Shown piece after piece: positions 42,893 through 50,871 of a DNA stretch of 64,000 nt. The DNA comes from Pseudorhodoferax sp. Leaf265 (GTDB lineage: Bacteria; Pseudomonadota; Gammaproteobacteria; Burkholderiales; Burkholderiaceae_C): NCBI RefSeq assembly GCF_001422365.1, contig NZ_LMMT01000013.1, positions 59,005 to 123,004 on the forward strand, written 5' to 3'. Position numbers and translations under genes: made by a program. The notes beneath the pieces were generated by a model. That model was given only the letters and a program-made list of their open reading frames with translations, was not told the DNA's origin and did not search any database. Numbering within the stretch: position 1 is the stretch's first letter; every line of letters starts with the position of its first letter.

Positions 42893-43612
42893 GTGCGCGC
42901 CGTGCCTGCCCCCGATGCCGCGCCCACGGTCTCCGACAGCGAGATCTACGAGCGCATGGTTTCCGCCATCCTGGACCACAAGCTGCTGCCCGGCACCAAG
43001 CTCGTGGAGGACAAGATCGCCAGCGCCTTCGGCGTCTCGCGCACACGCGTGCGGCCCGTGCTGGTGCGCCTGGCCAGCGAGCAGATCGTCACGCTCACGC
43101 CCAACCGCGGTGCCTCGGTGGCGCAGCCCACCGAGCAGGAAGCGCGCGAGGTGTTCGAGGTGCGCCGCCTCATCGAGCCCACGCTGGTGCAGCGCTTCAT
43201 CGCGGTCGCGCAGCCGGCCGACATCCAGCGCCTGGCCGACTGCATCGCCGCCGAGGAAACCGCACGCGAGGCCGGCGACATGCGCCGTGCGATCCGCCAG
43301 GCCGGCGACTTCCACCTGCACATCGCGCAGGCGGCCGGCCACCAGACGCTGGGCCGCGTGCTGCGCGAACTGGTCTCGCGCACCTCCCTCGTGCTGATGA
43401 CCTTCAGCAGCCACCATGCGATGGAACGCGAGGAGGCCACGGCCTGCGGTTGCCGCGAACATGGTGTGCTGCTGGACGCGATCCGCCTGCGCGATGCGCG
43501 CGAGGCCAGCCGCTGCATGCGCAAGCACCTGGACCTGTTGGAAGCGCGGCTGGAGTTCACGCCGCCGGCGGAGGAACCCATCGACCTCGCGGCCGTGCTG
43601 GCCGCTGCCTGA
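42893..43612 (+). CDS. GntR-family regulator with FCD effector domain
   Basis: A 239-residue regulator. The N-terminal winged helix spans ~15-80 (IYERMVSAILDHKLLPGTKL, FGVSRTRVRPVLVRLASEQI). The all-helical FCD domain (~95-220) has FEVRRLIEP, DFHLHIAQAAGH and EHGVLLDAIRLRDA, including residues that bind metal in this family. The start is GTG 42893, 1 nt after the permease stop; GTG 42902 is an alternative. It probably senses the transported compound and acts at the TGTACGCA array before the operon. Confidence 0.9.
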   Translation: MRAVPAPDAAPTVSDSEIYERMVSAILDHKLLPGTKLVEDKIASAFGVSRTRVRPVLVRLASEQIVTLTPNRGASVAQPTEQEAREVFEVRRLIEPTLVQRFIAVAQPADIQRLADCIAAEETAREAGDMRRAIRQAGDFHLHIAQAAGHQTLGRVLRELVSRTSLVLMTFSSHHAMEREEATACGCREHGVLLDAIRLRDAREASRCMRKHLDLLEARLEFTPPAEEPIDLAAVLAAA

Positions 43613-43617
43613 GCACG

Positions 43618-44352
43618 ATGCGCCAGCTGCTCGTCATCAACCCCAACACCTCGGCCAGCGTCACGGCGCTGCTGCAGCAGCATGTGCAGCGCGAGGCCGG
43701 TGCCGGCGTGCAGGTGCGCAGCAGCACCGCACGGCTGGGCGCGTCCTACATCGCCTGCGAGGCCAGTTACGCAGTCGCCGCACACGCCGCGCTCGACGCC
43801 TGGGCCGCCGCACTGGCCGAGCCCGGCAGCGCCGCACCCGATGCCGTGCTGATCGGCTGCTTCGGCGACCCCGGCCTGTTCGCGCTGCGCGAGGCCAGCC
43901 CCGTGCCCGTCACGGGCCTGGCCGAAGCCGCCTTCGCCGAGGCCGCGCAGCACGGTCGCTTCGCCATCGTCACCGGCGGTGCACGCTGGGTGCCCATGTT
44001 GGAGCGGCTGGCCCTGGCACTCGGCCACCAGGCGCTGGTCGGCATCCACACCGTGGCGCCCACAGGCGTGCAACTGATGGCCGACCCGGAAGGCGCGCGC
44101 GCCATGTTGGCCCGCGCCTGCCAGGAAGCCGCCGAGCGCTGGGACGCCCAGGCCGTGATCGTCGGTGGCGCCGGCCTGGCGGGTGTGGCCGCGGCCCTCC
44201 AGCACCAGGTGGGCGTGCCACTGGTCGACAGCGTGGGCGCCGGCACGCGCATGGCGCTGCGGCTGCCGCCCAGCGCCGATGCACGCCCGCAGCCCGGCTT
44301 CGATGTGGCCTGGCAGCACGTGGCGGCCGAACTCCGGGCCCTCGGCCAGTGA
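43618..44352 (+). CDS. Asp/Glu/hydantoin-racemase-family protein lacking the second catalytic Cys
   Basis: A 244-residue protein of the Asp/Glu racemase superfamily, closest in layout to hydantoin/allantoin racemases. It starts RQLLVINPNTSASVTALLQQ and has the first catalytic Cys in DAVLIGCFGDPGLFALRE (~81). The second site, normally G-C-A/T-G, reads VIVGGAGLAGVAAAL, so the paired Cys is missing. With one Cys it could not do the usual two-base racemisation and might be a decarboxylase, lyase or isomerase instead. It starts 5 nt after the GntR stop and precedes an aldo-keto reductase. Confidence 0.85.
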   Translation: MRQLLVINPNTSASVTALLQQHVQREAGAGVQVRSSTARLGASYIACEASYAVAAHAALDAWAAALAEPGSAAPDAVLIGCFGDPGLFALREASPVPVTGLAEAAFAEAAQHGRFAIVTGGARWVPMLERLALALGHQALVGIHTVAPTGVQLMADPEGARAMLARACQEAAERWDAQAVIVGGAGLAGVAAALQHQVGVPLVDSVGAGTRMALRLPPSADARPQPGFDVAWQHVAAELRALGQ

Positions 44353-44391
44353 AGCCGGCGCCCGCACAATGCGGGCGAAAGGAGCGTTCCC

Positions 44392-45246
44392 ATGCACAGC
44401 ATTCCCCTGCCCGGCACCGGCCCGGCCCTGCCCGCCCTGGGCCTGGGCACCTGGCGCATCGGTGAATCCAAGGCGCGCCGCGCCACCGAAGTGAAGGCCT
44501 TGCGCAGCGCACTCGAGATGGGTTGGCGCCTGGTCGACACGGCAGAGATGTACGGCGAAGGCGGCTCGGAGGAAGCCATCGGCCAGGCCCTGGCCGAGGC
44601 CCAGCGCGGCGGCCTGCGGCGCGAGGAGCTGTTCCTCGTCAGCAAGGTCTATCCGCACAACGCCAGCCGCCAGGGCACGGTGGCCGCCTGCGAACGCAGC
44701 CTGCGCCGCCTGGGCGTGGACCGGCTCGACCTGTACCTGCTGCACTGGCGCGGCAGCGTGCCGCTGGCCGAGACGGTCCAGGCCATGCAGGCGCTGGTCG
44801 CGGCCGGCCGCATCGCGCGCTGGGGCGTCAGCAACTTCGACGTGGACGACATGCAGGAACTGTGGTCCGTCGATGGGGGCGATGCCTGCGCCGCCAACCA
44901 GGTCTACTACTCGATCACCGAGCGCGGCCCGGCCCACAGCCTGCTGCCCTGGTTGCGCGAACACGGCGTCGCGCTGATGGCCTACAGCCCGCTGGACCAG
45001 GGCGCGCTGGCATACGACGCGCCGCTGCAGGCACTCGCCGAACGGCAAGGTTGCAGCACGGCGCAACTCGCCTTGGCCTGGCTCCTGGCACAACCCGGCG
45101 TCAATGCGCTGCCCAAAGCGGTGGGCGAGGCGCATCTGCGCGAGAACCTCGCCGCGGCCGACCTTGTGCTCCAGGCCGACGTGCAGGCCGAACTGGCCCG
45201 CCTCTACCCCAGGCCAGCGCGCAAGCCGCCGCTGGCGATGATTTAG
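44392..45246 (+). CDS. Aldo-keto reductase
   Basis: A 284-residue NADPH-dependent reductase with the TIM-barrel family motifs. The catalytic tetrad is Asp and Tyr in WRLVDTAEMYGEGGSEEAIG, Lys in FLVSKVYPHNA and His in LYLLHWRGSVPL. The cofactor region is LPKAVGEAHLRENLAA; the usual IPK is replaced by LPK. AAAGGAG precedes the ATG at 44392. It ends the ABC-transporter run and its stop overlaps the convergent rdgC stop. It probably reduces a carbonyl made from the imported compound. Confidence 0.9.
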   Translation: MHSIPLPGTGPALPALGLGTWRIGESKARRATEVKALRSALEMGWRLVDTAEMYGEGGSEEAIGQALAEAQRGGLRREELFLVSKVYPHNASRQGTVAACERSLRRLGVDRLDLYLLHWRGSVPLAETVQAMQALVAAGRIARWGVSNFDVDDMQELWSVDGGDACAANQVYYSITERGPAHSLLPWLREHGVALMAYSPLDQGALAYDAPLQALAERQGCSTAQLALAWLLAQPGVNALPKAVGEAHLRENLAAADLVLQADVQAELARLYPRPARKPPLAMI

Positions 45247-46211
45247 AAGGGCGCGTCTTCGGTGTCCGGCTGCGCAGCCGGCGCGGCCGAGGCTGGCAGC
45301 GGCGTCTCCACCGCAGCCACCAGTTCGATCTCGCCGCCCAGCGCTTCCAGCAAGCCCGGCAGCAGGCGGCTGATCTCGCCCGTGGAGATGGCGGCATCGG
45401 CGTCGAAGCTGTCTTCCTTCTCCTGCGAGGTCTTCTCGAAGACGCCGTCCTGGAACTGCAGCTTGCGCAGCTGCATGCTCTCGGTCAGCACGAAGGAGAC
45501 GCGCTCGTCCCAGGTCATGGCCAGCTTGGTCGGCAGCTTGCCTTCGGCGATGTGCTGGCGGATCTCCTCGATGTCCAGCGGGTGGTGGGCGTAGCGGATC
45601 GCGGCCTTGGAGGCGTCGGTGGCCTTGAGTTCGCACTCGCGGTCGATCGAGAAGCCGGCCGGCGGCTCCTGGCTGCTGAGCCATTCGGACATCGCGGCCG
45701 TGGCCGAGGTGGCGGTGTGCACTTCCTGCACCGAGAAGCCGTCCAGCACCTTGACCAGCAGGCTGAGGATCTCGTCGACGCGGTTCTGGCTGCCGGCATC
45801 CACCACGAAGCGGCGCGCCTGCAGGTCGATCCAGACCCAGGTGGCGCCGCGCTTGGTGAAGGCCACGGGCAGCAAGGCCTGCTTGGCTTCCTCGCGCAGG
45901 TCGCGGATTTCCTTCTTGCCGGGTTTGCGGCCGGTCGTGGCCTCGATCTGCTGGGCGCGCTCGTCGGCCTTGCGCTTGACCACCGAGGCCGGCACGGCCT
46001 TGCTCTCGACCATCAGGCGCAGCAGGTACTGGCCGCCGATGGACTCGACCAGCGGACCGTGCTCCTCGCCGCGCGGCGGCACCCAGCCGGCCGAGCGTTC
46101 CTGCGTCGCACCGCACTCTTCGAAGCGCTGCGTGCCGAGCGCCTCTTCGATCTGCTCCCAGGTGGCCGTCCAGTCGCCACCGAGCTTGTAAACCATCACG
46201 TTCTTGAACAC
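45243..46211 (-). CDS. rdgC: Recombination-associated protein RdgC
   Basis: A 322-residue nucleoid-associated protein. It starts FKNVMVYKLGGDWTATWEQI and has VPASVVKRKADERAQQIEAT, GRKPGKKEIRDLREEAKQAL and the ring-forming core RFVVDAGSQNRVDEILSLLV. RdgC binds DNA as a dimeric ring and restrains RecA. The start is GTG 46211, which restores the family N-terminus; ATG at the following MVYK would cut it short. It is divergent from the Spy-like gene. Confidence 0.94.
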   Translation of the reverse strand: MFKNVMVYKLGGDWTATWEQIEEALGTQRFEECGATQERSAGWVPPRGEEHGPLVESIGGQYLLRLMVESKAVPASVVKRKADERAQQIEATTGRKPGKKEIRDLREEAKQALLPVAFTKRGATWVWIDLQARRFVVDAGSQNRVDEILSLLVKVLDGFSVQEVHTATSATAAMSEWLSSQEPPAGFSIDRECELKATDASKAAIRYAHHPLDIEEIRQHIAEGKLPTKLAMTWDERVSFVLTESMQLRKLQFQDGVFEKTSQEKEDSFDADAAISTGEISRLLPGLLEALGGEIELVAAVETPLPASAAPAAQPDTEDAPF

Positions 46212-46401
46212 TGTTCGCTCTCGTTGCACGGAAAGCCGCGTATTGTCGTTGCACGCCGCCACCGCACGGCACGGCAAACTTCCTTGCGAGAACTTTACAA
46301 ACAGCCGGACAAACAGCACCGGGCCGATACAAGCGCGCCGGACACTGACCGCACAGCAGAGCAACACGCCGCTGTGGTTCTCCGACAGAAAGGAAGTCTT
46401 G

Positions 46402-46908
46402 ATGACCCGCTCTCTCTTCTCCCTCCAACGCATGGTGCTGGCCAGTAGCCTGGCCGCACTGGGCGCTGCCGCCATGGCGCAGACCCCGCCGGCCTCGCCG
46501 CCACCCGTGGATACGCCGGCGCGCCATGCCCGCGAACACGCCCGCACCGATCCCGCCCAGCGCATGGAGCGCCGCGAGGCCCGCCTCAAGCAGGAGCTCA
46601 AGCTCACGGCCGAGCAGGAGCCGGCCTGGAACCAGTTCACGGCCAGCATGCTGCCGCCCGGCCCGCCCCCCGAACGGCTCGACCGCGAGGCCATCCGCAA
46701 GATGACCACGCCGCAGCGCATCGAACACATGCGCGCCATGCACGCCAAGCGCTCGGCCGAGATGGAGCGCCGCGCCGAAGCCACACTGCGGCTGTACAGC
46801 GCGCTCACACCCGAGCAGCAGCGGGTGTTCGACCAGCGCATGGCCATGGGCCCGCGCCACGGGCCGCACCACCACGGCATGCCGTCCAAGCCCGAACCCA
46901 GGGGTTGA
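46402..46908 (+). CDS. Spy/CpxP-like periplasmic LTxxQ protein
   Basis: A 168-residue secreted protein. The signal peptide ends [10 protein letters not shown]. The mature helical part has two LTxxQ motifs, [12 protein letters not shown] (~70) and [11 protein letters not shown] (~138), and is rich in Arg, Met and Glu; the tail is His-rich ([10 protein letters not shown]). Spy-type proteins act as ATP-free chaperones in the periplasm. AGGAAG precedes the ATG. A possible stress-sigma -35 (GAACTT, near 46290) lies upstream but no matching -10 is clear. Confidence 0.82.
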   Translation: MTRSLFSLQRMVLASSLAALGAAAMAQTPPASPPPVDTPARHAREHARTDPAQRMERREARLKQELKLTAEQEPAWNQFTASMLPPGPPPERLDREAIRKMTTPQRIEHMRAMHAKRSAEMERRAEATLRLYSALTPEQQRVFDQRMAMGPRHGPHHHGMPSKPEPRG

Positions 46909-47032
46909 GGAACCTGCGGGCGCCGGCCGGCTCTATCGGGTCTCGCAGACCCGGTGTCCGGCAGGCGTCCTACAGCGCCGGCCTGGCCGGCTGCGGTACA
47001 ACCGGTATCCGTACCCGCGTCATCCCAGCAGC

Positions 47033-47806
47033 ATGCCGAACACCATCGCCGACGGCACCGTCACCAAGATCAAGGTCCTGACGGTCAACATCCACAAGGG
47101 TTTCACCACCTTCAACCGGCGCTTCATGCTCCACGAACTGCGCGAGGCCGTGCGCCATGTGCACGCCGACGTGGTGTTTCTGCAGGAAGTGCTGGGAACG
47201 CATGCGCGCCACGCGGCCCGCCATGCCGACTACCCCGAGGCGCCGCACTACGAGTTCCTGGCCGATTCGATCTGGCCGCAGTTCGCCTACGGCAAGAACG
47301 CGGCCTATCCGCACGGGCACCACGGCAACGCCGTGCTGTCCAAGTTCCCCATCGTGCACCAGGAGAACCGCGACGTCTCGCTGCCCGGCCCCGAGCGGCG
47401 GGGCCTGCTGCACTGTGCGCTGGCGATCCCGGGCCAGAAGCACCAGCTGCATGTGTTCTGCGTGCACCTGGGCCTGCGCGAATCGCACCGGCGCGAGCAG
47501 CTGCGCCTGCTGTCCGAGATGATCAACAAGGAAGTGCCCACCGGCGCGCCCGTGGTGGTGGCCGGCGACTTCAACGACTGGCGCCGCCGCGCGCACGACA
47601 TCCTGGAAGAGCTGGCCGGTCTGCGTGAGGTCTTCGTGCACGCCACGGGCCATTCGGCCAAGACCTTTCCGGCCAAGTTCCCGGTGCTGTCGCTGGACCG
47701 CATCTACGTGCGCAATGCCGGCGCGCACTCGCCCATCGTGCTGCCGGGCGCGCCGTGGAACAAGCTGTCCGACCACGCGCCGCTGGCGGCCGTGATCGAC
47801 CTGTAG
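47033..47806 (+). CDS. Endonuclease/exonuclease/phosphatase-family protein (YbhP-like)
   Basis: A 257-residue metal-dependent hydrolase. It has [15 protein letters not shown], the metal Glu in [26 protein letters not shown], the catalytic Asp/Asn in [14 protein letters not shown] and the closing LSLDRIYV and [11 protein letters not shown] with the active-site His. Homologues (YbhP) are usually next to a cardiolipin synthase gene clsB; here none follows. The substrate could be a phospholipid or a nucleic acid. Confidence 0.9.
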   Translation: MPNTIADGTVTKIKVLTVNIHKGFTTFNRRFMLHELREAVRHVHADVVFLQEVLGTHARHAARHADYPEAPHYEFLADSIWPQFAYGKNAAYPHGHHGNAVLSKFPIVHQENRDVSLPGPERRGLLHCALAIPGQKHQLHVFCVHLGLRESHRREQLRLLSEMINKEVPTGAPVVVAGDFNDWRRRAHDILEELAGLREVFVHATGHSAKTFPAKFPVLSLDRIYVRNAGAHSPIVLPGAPWNKLSDHAPLAAVIDL

Positions 47807-47814
47807 CCGCGCAC

Positions 47815-47837
47815 GGCAAGGGCCTCGCGGCCCTGCC
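47815..47837. terminator. Hairpin between convergent EEP and pagL genes
   Basis: GGCAAGGGCC-TCGC-GGCCCTGCC forms a hairpin of about nine pairs with one bulged A. No long T-run follows on either strand, so it is a weak candidate for a shared terminator of the two convergent genes. Confidence 0.4.
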
Positions 47838-47839
47838 AG

Positions 47840-48385
47840 TCAGAGCGCGTAGCCGTAGCGCAGCTGGTAGAAGGTCTCGCCCGGGTTGGGCTTGTCCAGG
47901 CCACCGTTGGACACGTGCTTCACGTACACGCCGATCTCGTGCCGCCCGACGCTGTAGCCCAGGCCCAGGTGGTCGCTGAAGTTCCAGCGCGAGCCGAACG
48001 CCTTGGTGCGCGTGCGGTAGCCGTCCACGAGGTAGGACACGCCGACACCGCCCTCGACGAACCAGGGCGATCGCCCTTCACCGAAGCGCCAGCGCAGCAT
48101 GGGCACCAGGCCCAATTGGGTGAACGCGTCGCGCGCGCCGGGAAGGGCATCAGCGTGCCAGCGGCTCGCGTACCCATCCACCGACAAGGCCAGCCTGCCG
48201 CTGAAAAAGCGCACATCGGTCGGCACGCGCACGCCCAAGGTCAGCGCGTCGGTGGTGGCGCCATGGTGCCGGGCCTGACCGGCTTCCAGGTACAGGCCAT
48301 GGCTCTGGCCTTGCTGCGCCTGGGCTGAGAAGCCAATCACCAGGCACAGGGCGCCAAGGGCTGTCTTCGTCGTCGTGTACTTCAT
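47840..48385 (-). CDS. pagL: Lipid A 3-O-deacylase PagL
   Basis: A 181-residue outer-membrane beta-barrel hydrolase. The signal peptide ends GFSAQAQQ. The catalytic His-Ser pair is in YVKHVSNGGLDKPNPGETFY near the C-terminus, with the Glu shortly after, as in PagL; the protein ends with a typical barrel strand (QLRYGYAL). It removes the 3-position acyl chain of lipid A. GGGAG lies 6 nt before the ATG at 48385. Its upstream region contains origin-like module A. Confidence 0.88.
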   Translation of the reverse strand: MKYTTTKTALGALCLVIGFSAQAQQGQSHGLYLEAGQARHHGATTDALTLGVRVPTDVRFFSGRLALSVDGYASRWHADALPGARDAFTQLGLVPMLRWRFGEGRSPWFVEGGVGVSYLVDGYRTRTKAFGSRWNFSDHLGLGYSVGRHEIGVYVKHVSNGGLDKPNPGETFYQLRYGYAL

Positions 48386-48462
48386 GCAACTCCCATTGTT
48401 TGGTTTGTTGCACATGCTACGTAGCTGTCACAGACGGCCTTGTAGGAAGCTGCCGATGCTTG

Positions 48463-48676
48463 GAACAAGCCTGTGGAAAGTTCCGGCACAAGTTGGTAGT
48501 TGTCCACAGCGGCGGCGGCGAAGGCCAAGTTGTTGTCGGCACCGGTTCGGGTTGTGGAGCCTCACACCACATGGCTGTGATTCGGCCAAGCCCTTGATCG
48601 CGTTTGCAAAAAGCGGGTTGTCCACACCAACCGGCCCCCTTCTACTACTACCACTATTGAATCAATTGAAAGATAG
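48463..48676. repeat. Origin-like module A (DnaA-box-like sites plus CTA trios)
   Basis: From left to right: TGTGGAAAG (48472-48480), TTGTCCACA (48500-48508), TTGTCCACA (48618-48626), a GC-rich 15-nt spacer, then CTACTACTAC (48642-48651) and TATTGA followed by AT-rich GAAAGATAGA. TTGTCCACA differs from the DnaA-box consensus TTATCCACA by one base. Box, GC-rich spacer and CTA/TAG trios is the layout of the bacterial basal origin unwinding system. A near copy with the same spacing is at 50241-50449. The right edge overlaps the 3' end of the lipoprotein gene. Confidence 0.65.
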
Positions 48677-49177
48677 ACAGGAGACTGCGGGGGCCTGCTG
48701 CGGCTGTTGCGTCAACAAAACAGGTCCGAGCAGCGGCGCGCCATCCAGCCCGCGCAAGCTCAACTCCAACCGCAGCCCCTGTCCGTCGGGCAGGTTGGCC
48801 AAGACGGTGAGCAACACGCTCTGCTCCTGCAGCACGGTCTTGTCACCCGACACCGCCAGCGTGGTCCAGCGGCCAGGCAACTCGGCCCGCCCATCGGCAT
48901 CGAACTCCCAGCTGCCTTCGTGCACGAAGCGCTGGCACGGCAGGTTCAGCTCCACGCGCACGTCGCTGACCGACAGGACCACGGGCCCCGCGCACCGGTC
49001 GCCACAGGGCAAGGGCTGCATCGGCGCGAGGGTCGGGTCCAGCGTGGCGGTGTAGGTACCTTCGGCCAGGGTGGCACCCACGTTCGGGCCCGTGCCCGTG
49101 CCGCCGGTGCCGGGGCCACAGGCCACCAACAGGCAAGCGATCCAAAGGCTTGTCAACAGCTCAGCGGGTCGTTTCAT
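48662..49177 (-). CDS. Hypothetical lipoprotein
   Basis: A 171-residue predicted lipoprotein. The signal peptide ends in the lipobox LVAC (Cys ~21), followed by a Gly/Thr-rich linker. The rest is beta-rich (TYTATLDPT, VVLSVSDVRVELNLP, SWEFDADGRAELPGRWTTLA) with a possible Cys pair (PLPCGDRCAGP). No family is recognised. Its start overlaps the DUF6502 gene by 17 nt, so both are co-expressed. Its stop codon lies inside origin-like module A. Confidence 0.7.
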   Translation of the reverse strand: MKRPAELLTSLWIACLLVACGPGTGGTGTGPNVGATLAEGTYTATLDPTLAPMQPLPCGDRCAGPVVLSVSDVRVELNLPCQRFVHEGSWEFDADGRAELPGRWTTLAVSGDKTVLQEQSVLLTVLANLPDGQGLRLELSLRGLDGAPLLGPVLLTQQPQQAPAVSCLSFN

Positions 49178-49979
49178 GGTCGTCAGCGGCATGGAAGTAG
49201 CTGCCGAAACGCACGCGCTGTGTGCGCTGTGCGGGGTCGGCATGGGCTTGGTCGTGGTCGAAGCGGGCCTGGGCCTCGCGCATGACCTGGCGAAAGGCCT
49301 GGCGCCACACCTTGGCGGCCAGGGCGTGAAGTTCGGCGGCGGAAGCCGGCGTCAGCTCGTCCACGAACACGGCCTGTTCCAGGAAGTTCTGCTGGCCGTC
49401 GACGTTGGCGCAGGCCGCCGCCAGGTGGTCGTGCACGTTGTCTCCCAGCAGCTGCAGCATCTCGGCAAAGCCCTGGCGCGGCACGAAGCCCGGCGCGAGC
49501 AGGCGCACGCCCTGCGCGCCTTCCTCCGCCAGGCCCAGGCGCAGCAATTCGTCGAGCACGGCCCGTGGCCGCACGTCGGTGCTGATGGCCGCGACCAGGG
49601 CGTCGAAGCCCGGACCCTCGGCCTGGCGCGGCAGCACCAGTGGCGTGCCCTCGTCGTCGACGAAGGCCACGTCGCTGAGCCAGCGCCCCACCACCTGGCT
49701 GGCCATGTTCATGGCGTCGCGCGCCGGGGGGGCGCTGGCTGCGCTGCGCAACTGGCGCACATCGCGCCGGTGCACGCCCGACAGCAGGCTCAAGGCGCTG
49801 TCGGTGGTCTTCTGGCCGCTGGCGGCCAGTTCGTCGCGTGCCGCCTCCAGGAACACCTGCTTGAGGGCGGTCGCGAAGCTGGGATAGGCCACGCCATGCC
49901 GCAGCAACAGGCGCACCGCGGGCCGCAGCAGCCGCAGCACAGAAGCCAGCACGACCGCGGACCGGGATGGAGTGGACAT
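49161..49979 (-). CDS. DUF6502-family protein
   Basis: A 272-residue cytoplasmic protein. I recognise the opening AVVLASVLRLLRPAVRLLLR and GVAYPSFATALKQVFLEAAR as DUF6502-like, a family of unknown function. HRRDVRQLRSAA and a following helical section could form a winged-helix DNA-binding domain in the first ~150 residues. It starts 24 bp from a divergent small membrane-protein gene and overlaps the downstream lipoprotein gene. It may be a regulator of this cassette, but that is inference. Confidence 0.7.
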   Translation of the reverse strand: MSTPSRSAVVLASVLRLLRPAVRLLLRHGVAYPSFATALKQVFLEAARDELAASGQKTTDSALSLLSGVHRRDVRQLRSAASAPPARDAMNMASQVVGRWLSDVAFVDDEGTPLVLPRQAEGPGFDALVAAISTDVRPRAVLDELLRLGLAEEGAQGVRLLAPGFVPRQGFAEMLQLLGDNVHDHLAAACANVDGQQNFLEQAVFVDELTPASAAELHALAAKVWRQAFRQVMREAQARFDHDQAHADPAQRTQRVRFGSYFHAADDHETTR

Positions 49980-50003
49980 TCTGTGGGATATTATTCCACG
50001 CAG
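49980..50003. promoter_or_regulatory. 24-bp divergent promoter with near-palindromic core
   Basis: Only 24 bp separate the two start codons. The core GTGGGATATTATTCCAC (49983-49999) is an imperfect palindrome. TATTAT (49989-49994, plus) and TAATAT (minus, 49993-49988) could be overlapping -10 elements, which would give leaderless or near-leaderless mRNAs in both directions. The 10-mer AGTGGACATT flanks the site at 49971-49980 and 50011-50020. Confidence 0.45.
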
Positions 50004-50240
50004 ATGAAGAAGTGGACATTGGAAAGCCCGGGTGCCGGCATCGCGCTGCATCTGCTGCTGTTCGCGCTCGTGGTGGCCGCTGTGCAGTACAGCGAGCACC
50101 GGGCCGCGTCCGTCCCTGCCGCAGCGCCCTCACCTGCCCAGAGCAAGGCGGTTCCGGCGCGTCCGCTCCGTGCCAGCGCCCCTGCGCCGCAGGTCTTGCC
50201 CGTGGTGGGCGCCGTCGCGCCGCAGCATCCCAGCCCCTGA
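50004..50240 (+). CDS. Small single-pass membrane protein
   Basis: A 78-residue protein with one hydrophobic helix (residues ~11-28, AGIALHLLLFALVVAAVQYS) and an Ala/Pro-rich tail. No family is recognised. It begins 24 bp from the divergent DUF6502 gene and ends just before origin-like module B. There is no ribosome site in the short intergenic gap, so it would be translated from a leaderless mRNA if real. Confidence 0.5.
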   Translation: MKKWTLESPGAGIALHLLLFALVVAAVQYSEHRAASVPAAAPSPAQSKAVPARPLRASAPAPQVLPVVGAVAPQHPSP

Positions 50241-50449
50241 AGAACAACCGTGTGGATAGTTCCGGCACAAGCCGGTGCTTGTCCACAGCCGCGCGCGTCC
50301 GGCCGAACTTGTTCATGCCGGCACGACAGCACGAAAGCGCGGCCGCCCACAGCCGCAGCGGTGCTGCAAGTCCGCGGCACGGCTGGACAAACCGCAGTTG
50401 TCCACAGCCAGGGCCGCCCTCTACTACTACGACTATTGAAAGATAGAGA
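50241..50449. repeat. Origin-like module B (DnaA-box-like sites plus CTA trios)
   Basis: Near copy of module A in the same orientation: TGTGGATAG (50251-50259), TTGTCCACA (50279-50287), TTGTCCACA (50398-50406), a GC-rich 14-nt spacer, CTACTACTAC (50421-50430), TATTGA and AAGATAGAGAAG. The offset from module A is 1779-1780 bp for every element, though the ~110 bp between the two TTGTCCACA boxes is not clearly conserved. Conservation of boxes, trios and spacing but not of filler suggests a selected function. Confidence 0.65.
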
Positions 50450-50508
50450 AGATAGAAGAGAGATAGGGACAACCGGCGCGCCCGTCCCCGCATAGGATGG
50501 CCCCCGCC

Positions 50509-50817
50509 ATGCAACGTGTCGCACCCGCCCCCAACCTCATGGTCGCCACGCTGTGGGCCGACATGCTGCGGCGCGACGGCATCTCGGCCACGGTGCAGCG
50601 GGCCTATGCCAGCGGCATCGCCGGCCAGATCCCGCCGGACCAGGCGCTGCCCGAAATCTGGGTCGAGGACGACGGCCACCTGGCGCGGGCCCTGGCCATG
50701 CTCGAGCAGCTGCAGCACCCGCCGGAGCGGCGCTGGTCGTGCAGCGGTTGCCACGAGGTGCTGGAGGGGCCCTTCGAACAGTGCTGGAACTGCGGCACGC
50801 TGCGCGAGCCCCTGTAG
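50509..50817 (+). CDS. DUF2007-type small zinc-ribbon protein
   Basis: A 102-residue protein. The N-terminal part (VAPAPNLMVATLWADMLRRD, QALPEIWVEDDGHLARAL) is a ferredoxin-like DUF2007 domain. The C-terminus is a zinc ribbon with two CxxC pairs (WSCSGCHEV and QCWNCGTLRE). The family is called a putative signal-transducing protein. ATG 50509 is chosen; ATG 50497 is also in frame but has its AGG too close. It lies 54 nt before the NAD synthetase gene. Its leader carries origin-like module B. Confidence 0.82.
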   Translation: MQRVAPAPNLMVATLWADMLRRDGISATVQRAYASGIAGQIPPDQALPEIWVEDDGHLARALAMLEQLQHPPERRWSCSGCHEVLEGPFEQCWNCGTLREPL

Positions 50818-50871
50818 CCGGCCAGTTAGCATCGCGGCCGACCCGCCTTGTCAACAAAGGACCGAAGCGCC

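Noticed and set aside
42946..46875. A 1309-codon minus-strand open frame.
   Set aside because: It is antisense to the GntR, racemase-like, reductase and Spy-like genes and is out of frame with rdgC, with low-complexity sequence typical of GC-rich shadow frames.
46937..46953. Hairpin CGGGTCT-CGC-AGACCCG after the Spy-like gene.
   Set aside because: There is no T-run after the stem; it may be an RNA structure but not a supported terminator.
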